Origin: a virus
Reading direction: 5' to 3' (one strand)
DNA: 27,220 bases
Virus record (IMG/VR): IMGVR_UViG_3300035698_010890
Span: 1-27,220 of that record
The notes beneath the pieces were generated by a model. It saw nothing but the letters and a program-made list of their open reading frames with translations, was not told the DNA's origin and made no database searches. This document shows positions 4,904 through 12,860 of this stretch, piece by piece. A program made the position numbers and the translations under genes. Each line of letters opens with the position of its first letter. Positions within the stretch are counted from its first letter, which is position 1.

Positions 4904-5085
4904 TAACCGGCGAGATTAAGGGCCCCGGCTGGGAGATGAAGTTCCAATCGGTGTCAGAAGAGGCCCTTTATACTCGTATCAGGGCAATTGCCCTTGAGCT
5001 CGTGCAGATCGCAGACGAAGAAGAAAGAAAGCTTGGCATTAAGCGCGGTGCTACGCTATTATATAGGGCGCCAGGAAAGAACTAG
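4900..5085 (+). CDS. Small hypothetical protein, 61 aa
   Basis: The GTG at 4900 overlaps the stop of the coiled-coil gene (GTGA). An internal ATG at 4936 has GGGAG too close for good initiation. The protein is mostly helical and charged (EEALYTRIRAIALELVQIADEEERKLGIKRG). No family is recognised. Confidence 0.55.
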   Translation: MITGEIKGPGWEMKFQSVSEEALYTRIRAIALELVQIADEEERKLGIKRGATLLYRAPGKN

Positions 5086-5094
5086 GAGGACCGA

Positions 5095-5313
5095 ATGAAG
5101 TACGTATGTAAATGCAGGATGTGTAAGGCTGAGTTCGAAGTGGACGCTTCGTATGAGACCAAAGAAGAGGCGCTTGATTCCCTGAAGGATCGGCCGGCTT
5201 TTTTCTTACATGAGCATCCACGTTCTTCTGTTTGGGGGCTTGGTGAGATTATTGGGATTCGTGAGCGGGTACAATCCGCATCTTTTCGAGCCAGTCCTGC
5301 TCAGGACGGGTGA
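5095..5313 (+). CDS. Small Cys/His protein, 72 aa
   Basis: A strong GGAGGA precedes ATG 5095. The N-terminus MKYVCKCRMCKAEFEV carries CxCxxC, followed by a helix (ETKEEALDSLKD) and FFLHEHPRSS. The Cys cluster plus HxH could make one zinc site. The C-terminal stretch VWGLGEIIGIRERVQ looks like a beta-hairpin and helix. Function is unknown. It belongs to the run of tiny Cys-rich proteins in this operon. Confidence 0.65.
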   Translation: MKYVCKCRMCKAEFEVDASYETKEEALDSLKDRPAFFLHEHPRSSVWGLGEIIGIRERVQSASFRASPAQDG

Positions 5314-5317
5314 AAGA

Positions 5318-5497
5318 GTGGCCGGTTATAGCAATGTGCCATTCACGAATCTCGAGGACCATTTTAAGAACCGTAAGGGTATAGCTTCAACCCCGGATCG
5401 CCGGGAAAGGATAAAAAAGCGCCGAGATCGAGAGATCAGGCAGGGCACCGCGGAAGTGCTCGAACTACAAATCCAATCGGAGGAAACCGATGAGTGA
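5318..5497 (+). CDS. Small basic hypothetical protein, about 59 aa
   Basis: The frame is open from 5210, but a start there would overlap the preceding gene by about 100 bases. I prefer GTG 5318, just after the previous stop and with GGACGGG upstream; GTG 5261 is an alternative. The product has a basic helical segment (DRRERIKKRRDREIRQG) and an acidic end (LELQIQSEETDE). It overlaps the next gene by 8 bases. No family is recognised, and the start is uncertain. Confidence 0.45.
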   Translation: MAGYSNVPFTNLEDHFKNRKGIASTPDRRERIKKRRDREIRQGTAEVLELQIQSEETDE

Positions 5498-6110
5498 CGA
5501 ACCTTTAGACAACCCGTTTGCAGAAGACGGGACAGACGAATTTGCAAATCCGACCGAATACGATGAAAATGTGGCACGCAAGGAAGGCGAGGCTATCCAG
5601 TCAGACCTTGCCGAATCGGGTATTTTGTCGCCGAACCCGGCCGGGGGCGCCGCGGACATCCCGGAAGATCGGGTATCTCGTGCGGAAGCAGTTATGGACG
5701 GTGAATCGCCGTCGAACGCAGTCCCGCCTGGTGAAGCAGGGCGATTTGGCGCATCGGTATCCTCGGCGCGGAATCTGAAAGGTGATCGCGTGTCACTAGA
5801 TCAGAGTGAACTGGCCGGACTTATGGATCGGATAACCCTCCTCGAGTCAGCAGAACAACCGATAGGAGCTCCCACCCCTCCCAAAGTGGCCCCGGTGTCG
5901 GATATGCCGCTACGGTTTGTCCTGATGAACCATTACGGCGGGAAATACGCTTCTCGATCCTTTCGTACCCTCGAGGTGCTTAAAGGGTATGCACAGACGC
6001 AACCCGGAGAGAGCCGAATTTTCGCATATGAGAAATGGCCGCCCGAAGGCGATAGTATCGAGATGATGGAAATTACCGCACTCGGTCAGCGCGTGGCGAG
6101 GGGTGGCTGA
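5490..6110 (+). CDS. Hypothetical protein with disordered N-terminus, 206 aa
   Basis: ATG 5490 is preceded by GGAGGA. Residues 1-120 are acidic and rich in Pro, Gly and Ala, with little predicted structure; a short helix appears at LDQSELAGLMDRITLLES. Residues about 138-200 look folded: MPLRFVLMNHYGGKYASRSFRTLEVLKGYAQ then SRIFAYEKWPPEGDSIEMMEI, a pattern of beta strands around a helix. The stop overlaps the GTG start of the large terminase by 8 bases, so its product is made in step with packaging proteins. A packaging accessory protein is possible, but nothing proves it. Confidence 0.7.
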   Translation: MSDEPLDNPFAEDGTDEFANPTEYDENVARKEGEAIQSDLAESGILSPNPAGGAADIPEDRVSRAEAVMDGESPSNAVPPGEAGRFGASVSSARNLKGDRVSLDQSELAGLMDRITLLESAEQPIGAPTPPKVAPVSDMPLRFVLMNHYGGKYASRSFRTLEVLKGYAQTQPGESRIFAYEKWPPEGDSIEMMEITALGQRVARGG

Positions 6111-7725
6111 TACATACGAACTTTCCAGGCAAGACCTTGCTCGGATAACCGGGTACGCAGAGGCATTGGCGCGAAAGGGCAAGTCGAAAGCCGAGATACC
6201 TCGACTTGCCCATCGCCAATGGCTTCGATGGAAAGTAACTCACGATCTGTTCTTCTTTGGGTATGAATTCCTTGGATGGAAGAACGCAACAAACAAGTTC
6301 AAGACAAGAAAGCGCATGGACCCGGTGTTCCACCGATGGCTGTGCAAAATTATTTGTAAACCAAACGACAAACTAATTCTCGTCCCACGACTTCATCTGA
6401 AGTCTACATGGATAAAACTCCGGATCGTACAGTTAATCCTTCTCGACCCGAACACGAGAATAGGCCTGTTTTCTGCCACCGGGCGCCTTGTGGTGCAGCA
6501 TATGGCATGGATCAGGCGTGTTTTTGTGAACGCAAAGGTTCGAGAACTCTTTGGCGACCAAATTCCGGAACCCGGGAAGAAGTTTTCCGGCTGGGAGAAG
6601 GCAAACGAGAACGAACTTACGATATGGCGGGATCAAAGCCAAGAGCACGTTCCTTCCGAGCCTCAACTCTTCTGTGTCGGCGCCGGCGCTGAGATCACCG
6701 GACTCCACTTCGATTACGCCTTTCTCGACGATATTGTTACCGATCAGAACGTAAAGACGCAAAGTCAGCTCGAAGCAGTTGAGGATTGGTGGGAATATCT
6801 ATATCCGATCCTCGAGGTTGATTCAGAAAAGACTATCACCGGGACCCCGTACTTCTATCGAGACCTGTATAATCGCATACAGGAAAACGAGGAAATTCCG
6901 AAAGAGAACGTATATATCCGTCGCTACGAAGAAGAAGGCAAGATTATCTACTCTTCGTGGTATCGCAGGGCGGACTTCGAAAAGCTGAAACGAGGCATGA
7001 AGCCGTATAAGTTTTCATGCCAGTTTGAGATCAACCCTCTTCCAGACGAAGATAGGATATTCCCTCCAGAACAACCGCAGTTTGATCGGTTACCGATGGA
7101 TGAGCGCGGATACCGATATTACGCGCTCATTGACCCGGCCGCAACGCAGGAGTCGTATTCAGACCATACCGGCGTTGTTGTGATTGCCGTGAACCACCTC
7201 AACCAAGTATTTGTTATCGAGAGTCATAGCTTGAAGGAGCGGGGCGATAAACTCGCTGACTTCCTGATACGACGCCACTTACGGTATGGATTCAAGATGG
7301 TAGGTATCGAATTGGGCCTGCAGGCACATCTCGCTACCATTATTGATATGAGGATCGCTGACTATAAACGCGAAACTGGCGTTGACCTGCGAATCCCGAT
7401 GCAGTCAATACCAATCAAGAAACAGGACAAGGGCACGAGAATCGACACCATGATCGGATCGCTTGTAAGAACTGGGAGGATTCTTATCAATAGAAGGCTC
7501 ACGAACCTTATTGGGCAGATGGACAATTTTACCGGGCGAGATGGTGATGAAGACGATGAAATCGATGCACTTTCAATGGCCCCCTACGTGGTTGAGTCGT
7601 TCGCTGCGCATATGAATCTCCCGGAAGGGATACGAAGCGATGGCATGACTATTACAGAGTTTGTGGAGAAACATGGTACTCGAAGACGCAAGAAGGGTTG
7701 GAGTGGAAAGTTTAAAGCGGCATAA
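6103..7725 (+). CDS. terL: Terminase large subunit (ATPase and nuclease)
   Basis: This 540-aa packaging motor pumps DNA into the prohead and cuts concatemers. The ATPase domain shows a phage-type Walker A at about residues 94-102 (VPRLHLKST, with Arg in place of the first Gly). Walker B is at 206-210 (AFLDD) and a coupling motif at 244-249 (TITGTP). The RNase H-like nuclease shows the three expected acidic sites: D344 in YALIDPA, E403 in MVGIELG and D488 in DDEIDALSMAPY. The GTG start at 6103 overlaps the previous stop. Length is typical. It works with the small subunit (probably the gene at 2349) at the portal vertex. The 3' end overlaps a small zinc-ribbon gene. Confidence 0.95.
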   Translation: MADTYELSRQDLARITGYAEALARKGKSKAEIPRLAHRQWLRWKVTHDLFFFGYEFLGWKNATNKFKTRKRMDPVFHRWLCKIICKPNDKLILVPRLHLKSTWIKLRIVQLILLDPNTRIGLFSATGRLVVQHMAWIRRVFVNAKVRELFGDQIPEPGKKFSGWEKANENELTIWRDQSQEHVPSEPQLFCVGAGAEITGLHFDYAFLDDIVTDQNVKTQSQLEAVEDWWEYLYPILEVDSEKTITGTPYFYRDLYNRIQENEEIPKENVYIRRYEEEGKIIYSSWYRRADFEKLKRGMKPYKFSCQFEINPLPDEDRIFPPEQPQFDRLPMDERGYRYYALIDPAATQESYSDHTGVVVIAVNHLNQVFVIESHSLKERGDKLADFLIRRHLRYGFKMVGIELGLQAHLATIIDMRIADYKRETGVDLRIPMQSIPIKKQDKGTRIDTMIGSLVRTGRILINRRLTNLIGQMDNFTGRDGDEDDEIDALSMAPYVVESFAAHMNLPEGIRSDGMTITEFVEKHGTRRRKKGWSGKFKAA

Positions 7726-7870
7726 ATGTGCCTATTGTGGTTCTAGTGTCCGAAAGATATATTATATAGGTCACGATGTGGTGTGTGGACGATGCCGCGG
7801 ATACTTTATGCAGAAGGTGAAAGATGGTAGCAAATTCAGCCGTGGGCGCTCCGGTAAGAAGCGCGGGTAA
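7703..7870 (+). CDS. Small zinc-ribbon protein, about 55 aa
   Basis: The product contains HKCAYCGSS and VVCGRCRGYF, a CxxC...CxxC ribbon separated by about 16 residues. A very basic tail follows (KVKDGSKFSRGRSGKKRG), suggesting nucleic-acid contact. The start is uncertain: GTG 7703 has AAGAAGGG upstream and a 23-base overlap with terL, while ATG 7673 and TTG 7661 are longer options. It sits between terminase and portal, where many phages carry tiny zinc proteins. Confidence 0.55.
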   Translation: MESLKRHKCAYCGSSVRKIYYIGHDVVCGRCRGYFMQKVKDGSKFSRGRSGKKRG

Positions 7871-8027
7871 CTTTGCCGAGTTGATGGGGGCTGCATCTAA
7901 TGTTCCTGGCGCCATGGATGCCCTGATGCAGCAATTTGCAAAACAGCGGGTTCCTGGCCAGTTCCAGAAGATCAATCCGCCGATGTATCGACCGGGGGGA
8001 TCACGTCGTGCCACTCAGGGAGTATAA
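7824..8027 (+). CDS. Small hypothetical protein, 67 aa
   Basis: ATG 7824 lies inside the preceding gene, with AGAAGGTG upstream. The product is Ala/Gly/Met-rich, with a probable central helix (FAELMGAASNVPGAMDALMQQFAKQR) and a Pro-rich basic end. It overlaps the previous gene by 47 bases and the next by 20. It may be a minor head protein. No family is recognised. Confidence 0.5.
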   Translation: MVANSAVGAPVRSAGNFAELMGAASNVPGAMDALMQQFAKQRVPGQFQKINPPMYRPGGSRRATQGV

Positions 8028-8292
8028 ATGCTCATGCGGCCACTCCTTCGACGAATTATACTCCAATAAGTACCCAAAGCACCGCAAATGTCCTATATGT
8101 GGAGAACAGGCTGTCTATGTATTCAGCGCCGTGACATTCAGATTAGACTTCAGGGACGGATGGGACCAAGGAGCCGGTGCGTATTTTGACTCTGCAAGAC
8201 AGAGGGACACGCACTTGGACAAGAACAATTTGGTGAAGGTTCCAGACGGAGCCTTCGACCAGGCGTTCGGGGAGAAAGTCCATGGCGGATGA
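8008..8292 (+). CDS. FmdB-like zinc-ribbon protein, 94 aa
   Basis: GTG 8008 is preceded by GGGGGGAT. The first 35 residues (VPLREYKCSCGHSFDELYS...RKCPICGEQA) follow the FmdB/CxxC ribbon pattern 'MPlYeY.C..CG..Fe......CP.CG'. Here the first knuckle is CxC rather than CxxC. The rest (residues 40-94) is not conserved to my eye and contains 'FDSARQRDTHLDKNNLVKVPD'. FmdB-like putative regulators are commonly found beside portal genes in phages, where their role is unknown. The stop overlaps the portal start. Confidence 0.65.
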   Translation: MPLREYKCSCGHSFDELYSNKYPKHRKCPICGEQAVYVFSAVTFRLDFRDGWDQGAGAYFDSARQRDTHLDKNNLVKVPDGAFDQAFGEKVHGG

Positions 8293-10141
8293 AGAAGGTA
8301 AACTTCCAGAAGAAATCCAACAGATAAAGGGATTCGTCGATAAGGTCTTCACTTCAGAAGAATACGAGGCTCGTCACAAGAAGATGAGAAAGTACATGGA
8401 CCTCTACAAAGGGGAGATGTACGACGAATCACTTCCAGACGAGGAATCTAAAATACAGGTCAATTATCCATTCTCCACCGTAGAAACTCTCACCCCCCTT
8501 CTTACTGATAATCGCCCGGTCTGGCACTATCGCGCGCGCGAACCGGTCTATCAGAATATGGCGAACCTGTTCAAGCTCGGGCTCGACTATCTATGGGATG
8601 AAATGAATATGGGCGCCGAGATTATCCCCGACGCTCAGAAACGGTGCCTTATTTATGACAACGGCATTGTAAAGGTGGCATACGATCCGGACAAAGAGGA
8701 CGTTGTCTGTGAATCGATCGATCCGGCAACATATGTTTGCGCCCCTGGATATGACGATAACTGGAAGGCCCCATGGCAGGGAGAGAAGGGCAGAAAGCCT
8801 ATGTCGTGGATCGCTGACAATTTCCCGGATAAACTTGACCTGGTAACCCCGGAAGGAGACGATCGGGGTGACAAGGGTTCGAGTAATTCCGAGAAATCGT
8901 TTTTCAAACAAGTTCATGAGTCTGTAACCGTCTACGAATTGTGGACAAAAGATTCAACTGTTATGAAATATTTCGAGACAGTAACCGACGAACAGGGCGG
9001 AGAGAAGAAAGAAGCCAAGTATAAAAAAAAGTATCCGAACGGACGGCTTATCATGTTTACCAGCACTTGCGTGCTCAGAGACACCGAAACCCCGTTCAAC
9101 TTTGGATTGCCGCCGTACGTATTCTTTTACGATTACAAAATCCCCGGTCAAATGTGGGGGATGGGTGAAATCGAGCAGATCGAGTATTTGCACAAAGAGA
9201 TCAATCTCCAGTTACAGGCTATCGTGAAACACTCGCGAATTTCCCACAATAAGAACTTTATTTATGACGAGACAGCAGGTCTCCCGGAAACAATCGCCGC
9301 CGACTTCTACGAAGGCGGGCATATTTGGCCAGCGTCGTTTACGAACTCCGATACACCGGTTCAGTCCATAGACCCAGGACCGATTGACCAAGCAATGCTC
9401 ACGCTCATGACTATTCTCCCGAATGCCATAGAAGAGGTATCCCAGGTAGGCGAGTTGATGAAAGGCCAGTCAGCAAAGAAAGAGCGGCAGTCAGCTTCAG
9501 AAATCTCGGTCATGATTGAGAGCTCGTATACTCGAGTCCGGCAGAAGGTCAGAAACCTCGAAGAATCGATCAGGCGCATCGCCGTGTTGGTGACAAACCT
9601 CATGCAGCAATTCTGGCTTGCTGAACGATATATTTCGGTTCGTGGCTCAGGAGCAGAAGGCCCCCAGCTTGACTATTTGCAAGTAGGGAGCAATAAGCGT
9701 ACCCTCAAGCAATCGAACACGCCTATGCGCGGAGATGAGGAAAACGACGAAGAGTACGAGGAAAAGAAAGCAAATGACCCGATGTGGCAAAAGACCCTCG
9801 AGCTTATCGAAAAGATAGGAGACAAGGATTCTGTCCAGTTCAAGGGCGATATTGAGATTCAAACGAACTCTACATTGCCAATGGACAAGCAAACTCTCGC
9901 TAATCTCTATTTGAGGCTTGCACAAATCAACATTACGTCCGATAGTATAGTAGATAGAAAGGCTGTCCTTGACGGCCTTGATGTACCAGATGGAGAGGCG
10001 ATCTTGGCAAGGCAACAAAAGGACCAGAAGCAGGCCGCAATGATGGCTCAACAGCAGGGCCAGGGCCCGCAGAGAAAGCCAGGGCCTGTTTCTCCTACAA
10101 TGGGTAATCAGATGATGAACCAAGGAGGGCCGCAGATATGA
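8282..10141 (+). CDS. Portal protein
   Basis: This 619-aa protein would form the dodecameric DNA channel at one capsid vertex and dock the terminase and adaptor. Features typical of P22-like portals include an acidic N-terminus, 'IQVNYPFSTVETLTPLLTDNRPVWHYRAR' near residue 60 and 'GIVKVAYDP' at about 132. The core signature 'YKIPGQMWGMGEIEQIEYLHKEINLQLQAIVKH' lies at about 284-316, followed by 'SASEISVMIESSYTRVRQKVRNLEESIRRI' for the long helix. The C-terminus is Gln/Met/Pro-rich (QQKDQKQAAMMAQQQGQGPQ) and likely disordered. ATG 8282 has GGGGAG upstream. The stop overlaps the ATG of the next gene. Confidence 0.92.
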   Translation: MADEEGKLPEEIQQIKGFVDKVFTSEEYEARHKKMRKYMDLYKGEMYDESLPDEESKIQVNYPFSTVETLTPLLTDNRPVWHYRAREPVYQNMANLFKLGLDYLWDEMNMGAEIIPDAQKRCLIYDNGIVKVAYDPDKEDVVCESIDPATYVCAPGYDDNWKAPWQGEKGRKPMSWIADNFPDKLDLVTPEGDDRGDKGSSNSEKSFFKQVHESVTVYELWTKDSTVMKYFETVTDEQGGEKKEAKYKKKYPNGRLIMFTSTCVLRDTETPFNFGLPPYVFFYDYKIPGQMWGMGEIEQIEYLHKEINLQLQAIVKHSRISHNKNFIYDETAGLPETIAADFYEGGHIWPASFTNSDTPVQSIDPGPIDQAMLTLMTILPNAIEEVSQVGELMKGQSAKKERQSASEISVMIESSYTRVRQKVRNLEESIRRIAVLVTNLMQQFWLAERYISVRGSGAEGPQLDYLQVGSNKRTLKQSNTPMRGDEENDEEYEEKKANDPMWQKTLELIEKIGDKDSVQFKGDIEIQTNSTLPMDKQTLANLYLRLAQINITSDSIVDRKAVLDGLDVPDGEAILARQQKDQKQAAMMAQQQGQGPQRKPGPVSPTMGNQMMNQGGPQI

Positions 10142-10533
10142 TGCCACGTCAGGCGCCGATGAGTCCGCCACAACCCGGTGGGGCAGGAGACCCCCTTGGT
10201 GATGCAAAGGGAATGAGATCGGTATTTAACCCTACCGATTTATCCATGTCGGTCCAGGACGGGGAATTATCTCCTGATTCGACAGTTGGAGACCTGCTCA
10301 ATAAATTGGGCATGACAGTAGAAGACCGGATCACTGATCTATTGCCTGTCTTAAAACAGCAAATGGATTCAGCGAGTCCTCTCAATAAAATGCAAAATCT
10401 TGCGCAGAAACAACCAGCTCCACAAAAGGGCGGAATGCCGTCACAAGGCGGAGCCCCGGTACAGAAGCCGTTCCAGCAGGGTGCAAAGCCGATGGCCGGT
10501 GGATTTTCGGAGATGTTTCCGCAAGGAGGATAA
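10138..10533 (+). CDS. Pro/Gln-rich head-region protein, 131 aa
   Basis: ATG 10138 overlaps the portal stop and is preceded by GGAGGGC. The ends are low-complexity (Pro, Gly, Gln, Met). The middle (about 45-80) has a helical stretch, STVGDLLNKLGMTVEDRITDLLPVLKQQM. Lying between portal and scaffold it is probably a minor head or assembly protein. I recognise no family. Confidence 0.65.
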   Translation: MMPRQAPMSPPQPGGAGDPLGDAKGMRSVFNPTDLSMSVQDGELSPDSTVGDLLNKLGMTVEDRITDLLPVLKQQMDSASPLNKMQNLAQKQPAPQKGGMPSQGGAPVQKPFQQGAKPMAGGFSEMFPQGG

Positions 10534-10536
10534 CGA

Positions 10537-11364
10537 GTGATTTACGGAACCCATTGGGAACCATCAGGAAGTCGGGTGTTTTTGGCACCTGACGGAGCCG
10601 AAGGTGGGGAGCCCGCAGGGATTCAGGAACCCGAAATATCGGGGGAGCCTGAGACACCAGCATCATTCTATGATTGGACGGGCCCGGATGGACAGGTAAC
10701 GTCGTTCGGGGATCAGGAAGAGCTCGGGAAGTATCTGAGCGAGAGTACGTTGCGCCAAAGCGATTATTCGCGGAAGCATACCGAACTCTCAGAACGTGAA
10801 AAGTCGCTTTCGGAAAGAATGGCGACTCACGAAAAAGATGTTGCGTCTGTCAACAAATTGAAAGGGGATTATTCTTCTTTCAAGAAGGCGATGGATGAGC
10901 GACCTGAAATGTTCAACGAGTTTCGTCAACGATTGCAGCAACCGGTTTCGCCGGACGATGCTTTCGGACGGGCTCAGGGTTACACTGACGAGCGGTACGA
11001 TTCGCTCTCGGAGAAAGTGGAGTCTGTGCTTAAACGGCTTGATGATCGGGAAAGCTCCGATAGCCGGGCCAGCCTTATAGAGAGACTTTCTGGAGAGATC
11101 GATGGATTCGACGGCGAAAAGGTCAGTGCGTATCTGAAGAACATTGAGAACGAAGAACAGCTCATGAGAACTGCACACTTCGCAATCGCCGGCCAAAACC
11201 CTCCAGCGATCGATGCGCATGAGATCGCGAAAGCACAGAAAGAGGAAGGCGAGAGAGCCCGTGGAACAGTAAGCGGGGGCTCATCGACGCCACCTCCTGA
11301 GCCGACGTTCAAGACCGTCGAAGAGGCGCGGGCACACGCGCACAAAGTAGCGGGTTCGTCGTAA
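10537..11364 (+). CDS. Probable capsid scaffolding protein
   Basis: The 275-aa product is highly charged. It has a Pro/Glu-rich N-terminus, then long helices rich in Glu, Lys and Ser (SDYSRKHTELSEREKSLSERMATHEKDV; YDSLSEKVESVLKRLDDRE). A small C-terminal segment follows a Gly/Ser/Pro linker (PTFKTVEEARAHAHKVAG). This build, and the place between portal and major capsid gene, fits phage scaffolds, which guide shell assembly and then leave. The GTG start at 10537 follows AAGGAGGATAACGA. There is no protease motif, so scaffold removal may not need self-cleavage. Confidence 0.65.
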   Translation: MIYGTHWEPSGSRVFLAPDGAEGGEPAGIQEPEISGEPETPASFYDWTGPDGQVTSFGDQEELGKYLSESTLRQSDYSRKHTELSEREKSLSERMATHEKDVASVNKLKGDYSSFKKAMDERPEMFNEFRQRLQQPVSPDDAFGRAQGYTDERYDSLSEKVESVLKRLDDRESSDSRASLIERLSGEIDGFDGEKVSAYLKNIENEEQLMRTAHFAIAGQNPPAIDAHEIAKAQKEEGERARGTVSGGSSTPPPEPTFKTVEEARAHAHKVAGSS

Positions 11365-11379
11365 TCGCAAATTAGGAGC

Positions 11380-11396
11380 AGTCAGTGTCACTGACT
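11380..11396 (+). promoter_or_regulatory. Inverted repeat over the major capsid start codon
   Basis: AGTCAGTG-T-CACTGACT is a perfect inverted repeat. In RNA it can form a 7-bp stem with a 3-base loop that contains part of the GTG start codon (11385). The Shine-Dalgarno TTAGGAGC lies immediately upstream and stays unpaired. It could tune capsid translation. Confidence 0.45.
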
Positions 11397-12335
11397 ATTT
11401 CCGAAGCAAATACCACACAAAAGAAATTCTACGATCGGAAGAAACTCTCATATAACCAGGTCTATGAAGAAGACCCGTTTTTGAGCAAGTTGAAACGATC
11501 ACACAAAGTTACCTCTCGTGGTGGTAACTCGATTCAGTTCCCTATCAGATATCGCAAGTATGGTCGCGCAGATGCCACAGGGCCGGATGCGCAGATCAGA
11601 TTCGAGCGTAAAACGACTCGAACCGCAGGTGACGTTGATTGGAAGTACTACAATGTAGACTCCATGATAACCCAGGAAGAGCAGGTCAAGAACGACGGGG
11701 AACCGAAAGTGATCGACCTTCTCGGCGACAAAGAAGAGGAAATGCGTCAGGACCTTACTGACCGCCTCTCCACCGACCTGTATACCGCCAACCCCAACGG
11801 CTATGGCATGGATTCTCTGGCTACTATGGTAGATGCCGCGGCTACGTACGCCGGTCTCGCCGTTGCCGATGCGGACACGTGGTTATCGATAGCGGATTCA
11901 TCCACGACTCAACTCGTGCTTTATGGCACAAATTCCCTGTCCTACCTGATGAACTCGGCGACCTTCGGAAAAAAGAGACCGACGTTGATAAACACAACCC
12001 GGAATCTCGCGTCGAAGTTTGAATCGTTGATCGAACCGCAGAAACGATATGCTGACAAAGAGACGGCAAATGCCGGATTCTCGAATGTTACATTTCATGG
12101 CGTCCCGGTTGTTGGGAACCCCTTCGTGCCGTCCGCGACCATGTACGGCCTCTGCGTTGAAGACTTCGAGTTCCGAGTCAATCCAAACTTCGACTTCGAA
12201 ACGACCCCGTGGACCGACCTGTTTCAAGCAGGTTTCCCGTGGACCATGGGTAGGGTGATATCACTCGTATGTAACCTCATCTGCAAGATGAGACGCACCA
12301 GCTTCAAGGCGACTGCGTTTGATTACACCGAGTAA
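11385..12335 (+). CDS. Major capsid protein
   Basis: At 316 aa, placed directly after the scaffold, this is the expected shell protein. It starts at GTG 11385 with TAGGAGC upstream. The N-terminal arm (MSLTISEANTTQKKFYDRKKLSYNQVYEEDPFLSKLKRS) is followed by 'GGNSIQFPIRYRKYGRADATGPDAQIRF', the strand and loop expected for an E-loop. A long helix region follows (DKEEEMRQDLTDRLSTDLYT), then an A-domain-like end with 'TFHGVPVVGNPFVPSATMYGLCVEDFEFRVNP'. Similar proteins are annotated as phage major capsid proteins of the HK97 fold. I infer the fold from position and pattern, not from an alignment. Copy number should be several hundred per virion. Confidence 0.8.
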   Translation: MSLTISEANTTQKKFYDRKKLSYNQVYEEDPFLSKLKRSHKVTSRGGNSIQFPIRYRKYGRADATGPDAQIRFERKTTRTAGDVDWKYYNVDSMITQEEQVKNDGEPKVIDLLGDKEEEMRQDLTDRLSTDLYTANPNGYGMDSLATMVDAAATYAGLAVADADTWLSIADSSTTQLVLYGTNSLSYLMNSATFGKKRPTLINTTRNLASKFESLIEPQKRYADKETANAGFSNVTFHGVPVVGNPFVPSATMYGLCVEDFEFRVNPNFDFETTPWTDLFQAGFPWTMGRVISLVCNLICKMRRTSFKATAFDYTE

Positions 12336-12346
12336 GGAGGACAGGT

Positions 12347-12787
12347 ATGACACCCTTTGATCCAAGCACGACTCAATTGACCACGTTCGAGAAACGGTAC
12401 GACCAGGACGGGAAAGTATTCCTGCAGGCCGTAGCTCACGGTGCCCTTACGGCGAAACAACCGTATTGGATAATCGTCAACGAATACGGGCAGGTTACCG
12501 TAGCCCTGTCGGATATCAATGTGTACGCATACGTTGGCGTCCCGCTTGCGGCTGTTGACTCCGGCGATACCGCATGGCTCCAGATCGGCGGTTATCTCAC
12601 AGGCCTTATCACTGCGTCGCTCGACATTGAGGTAGGTAATGCGCTCAATATCACATCCGGCGCGGTTGCGGACTCGGCGGCAGATTATTCTGGCCTGGTC
12701 GCTGAATTCGCCGTAGCAGTAGTTGATGATGGAGCGGCTACTACTCAAACGGTAATGCTCGTACCCGAACGATTTCTCTGTAACTAG
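12347..12787 (+). CDS. Probable capsid decoration/stabilisation protein, 146 aa
   Basis: A strong AAGGAGGA precedes ATG 12347, only 11 bases after the capsid gene. The product is almost entirely beta-strand in character (YWIIVNEYGQVTVALSDINVYAYVGVPLAAVDSGDTAWLQIGGYLTGLITA), with alternating hydrophobics and Gly/Asp turns, and has no charged helices. A small beta protein directly behind the major capsid gene, ahead of a terminator, fits a decoration or cement protein made in large amount. The exact family is not identified. Confidence 0.6.
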   Translation: MTPFDPSTTQLTTFEKRYDQDGKVFLQAVAHGALTAKQPYWIIVNEYGQVTVALSDINVYAYVGVPLAAVDSGDTAWLQIGGYLTGLITASLDIEVGNALNITSGAVADSAADYSGLVAEFAVAVVDDGAATTQTVMLVPERFLCN

Positions 12788-12805
12788 GCCCGCATGGGCT
12801 TAGAG

Positions 12806-12842
12806 ACCTCCGGCCTGGCAGCTTTAAGGCCGGGGGTTATTT
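12806..12842 (+). terminator. Intrinsic terminator after the capsid/decoration genes
   Basis: An 11-bp stem pairs ACCTCCGGCCT (12806-12816) with AGGCCGGGGGT (12827-12837), containing one G-T wobble and a 10-base loop. A T-rich TATTT tail follows. A smaller hairpin GCCC/GGGC lies just before it. It sits in the gap between two gene groups, so it probably caps the high-level capsid transcript while letting some polymerase through. Confidence 0.6.
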
Positions 12843-12860
12843 CCGAATAAGGACACATGA

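Noticed and set aside
5210-5317. Upstream start for the small gene ending at 5497
   Set aside because: It would overlap the preceding well-supported gene by over 100 bases and has no clear ribosome binding site.
9647-10207. Minus-strand open frame of 186 aa opposite the portal 3' end
   Set aside because: It is a shadow frame of the portal gene, with no ribosome binding site and an atypical composition.
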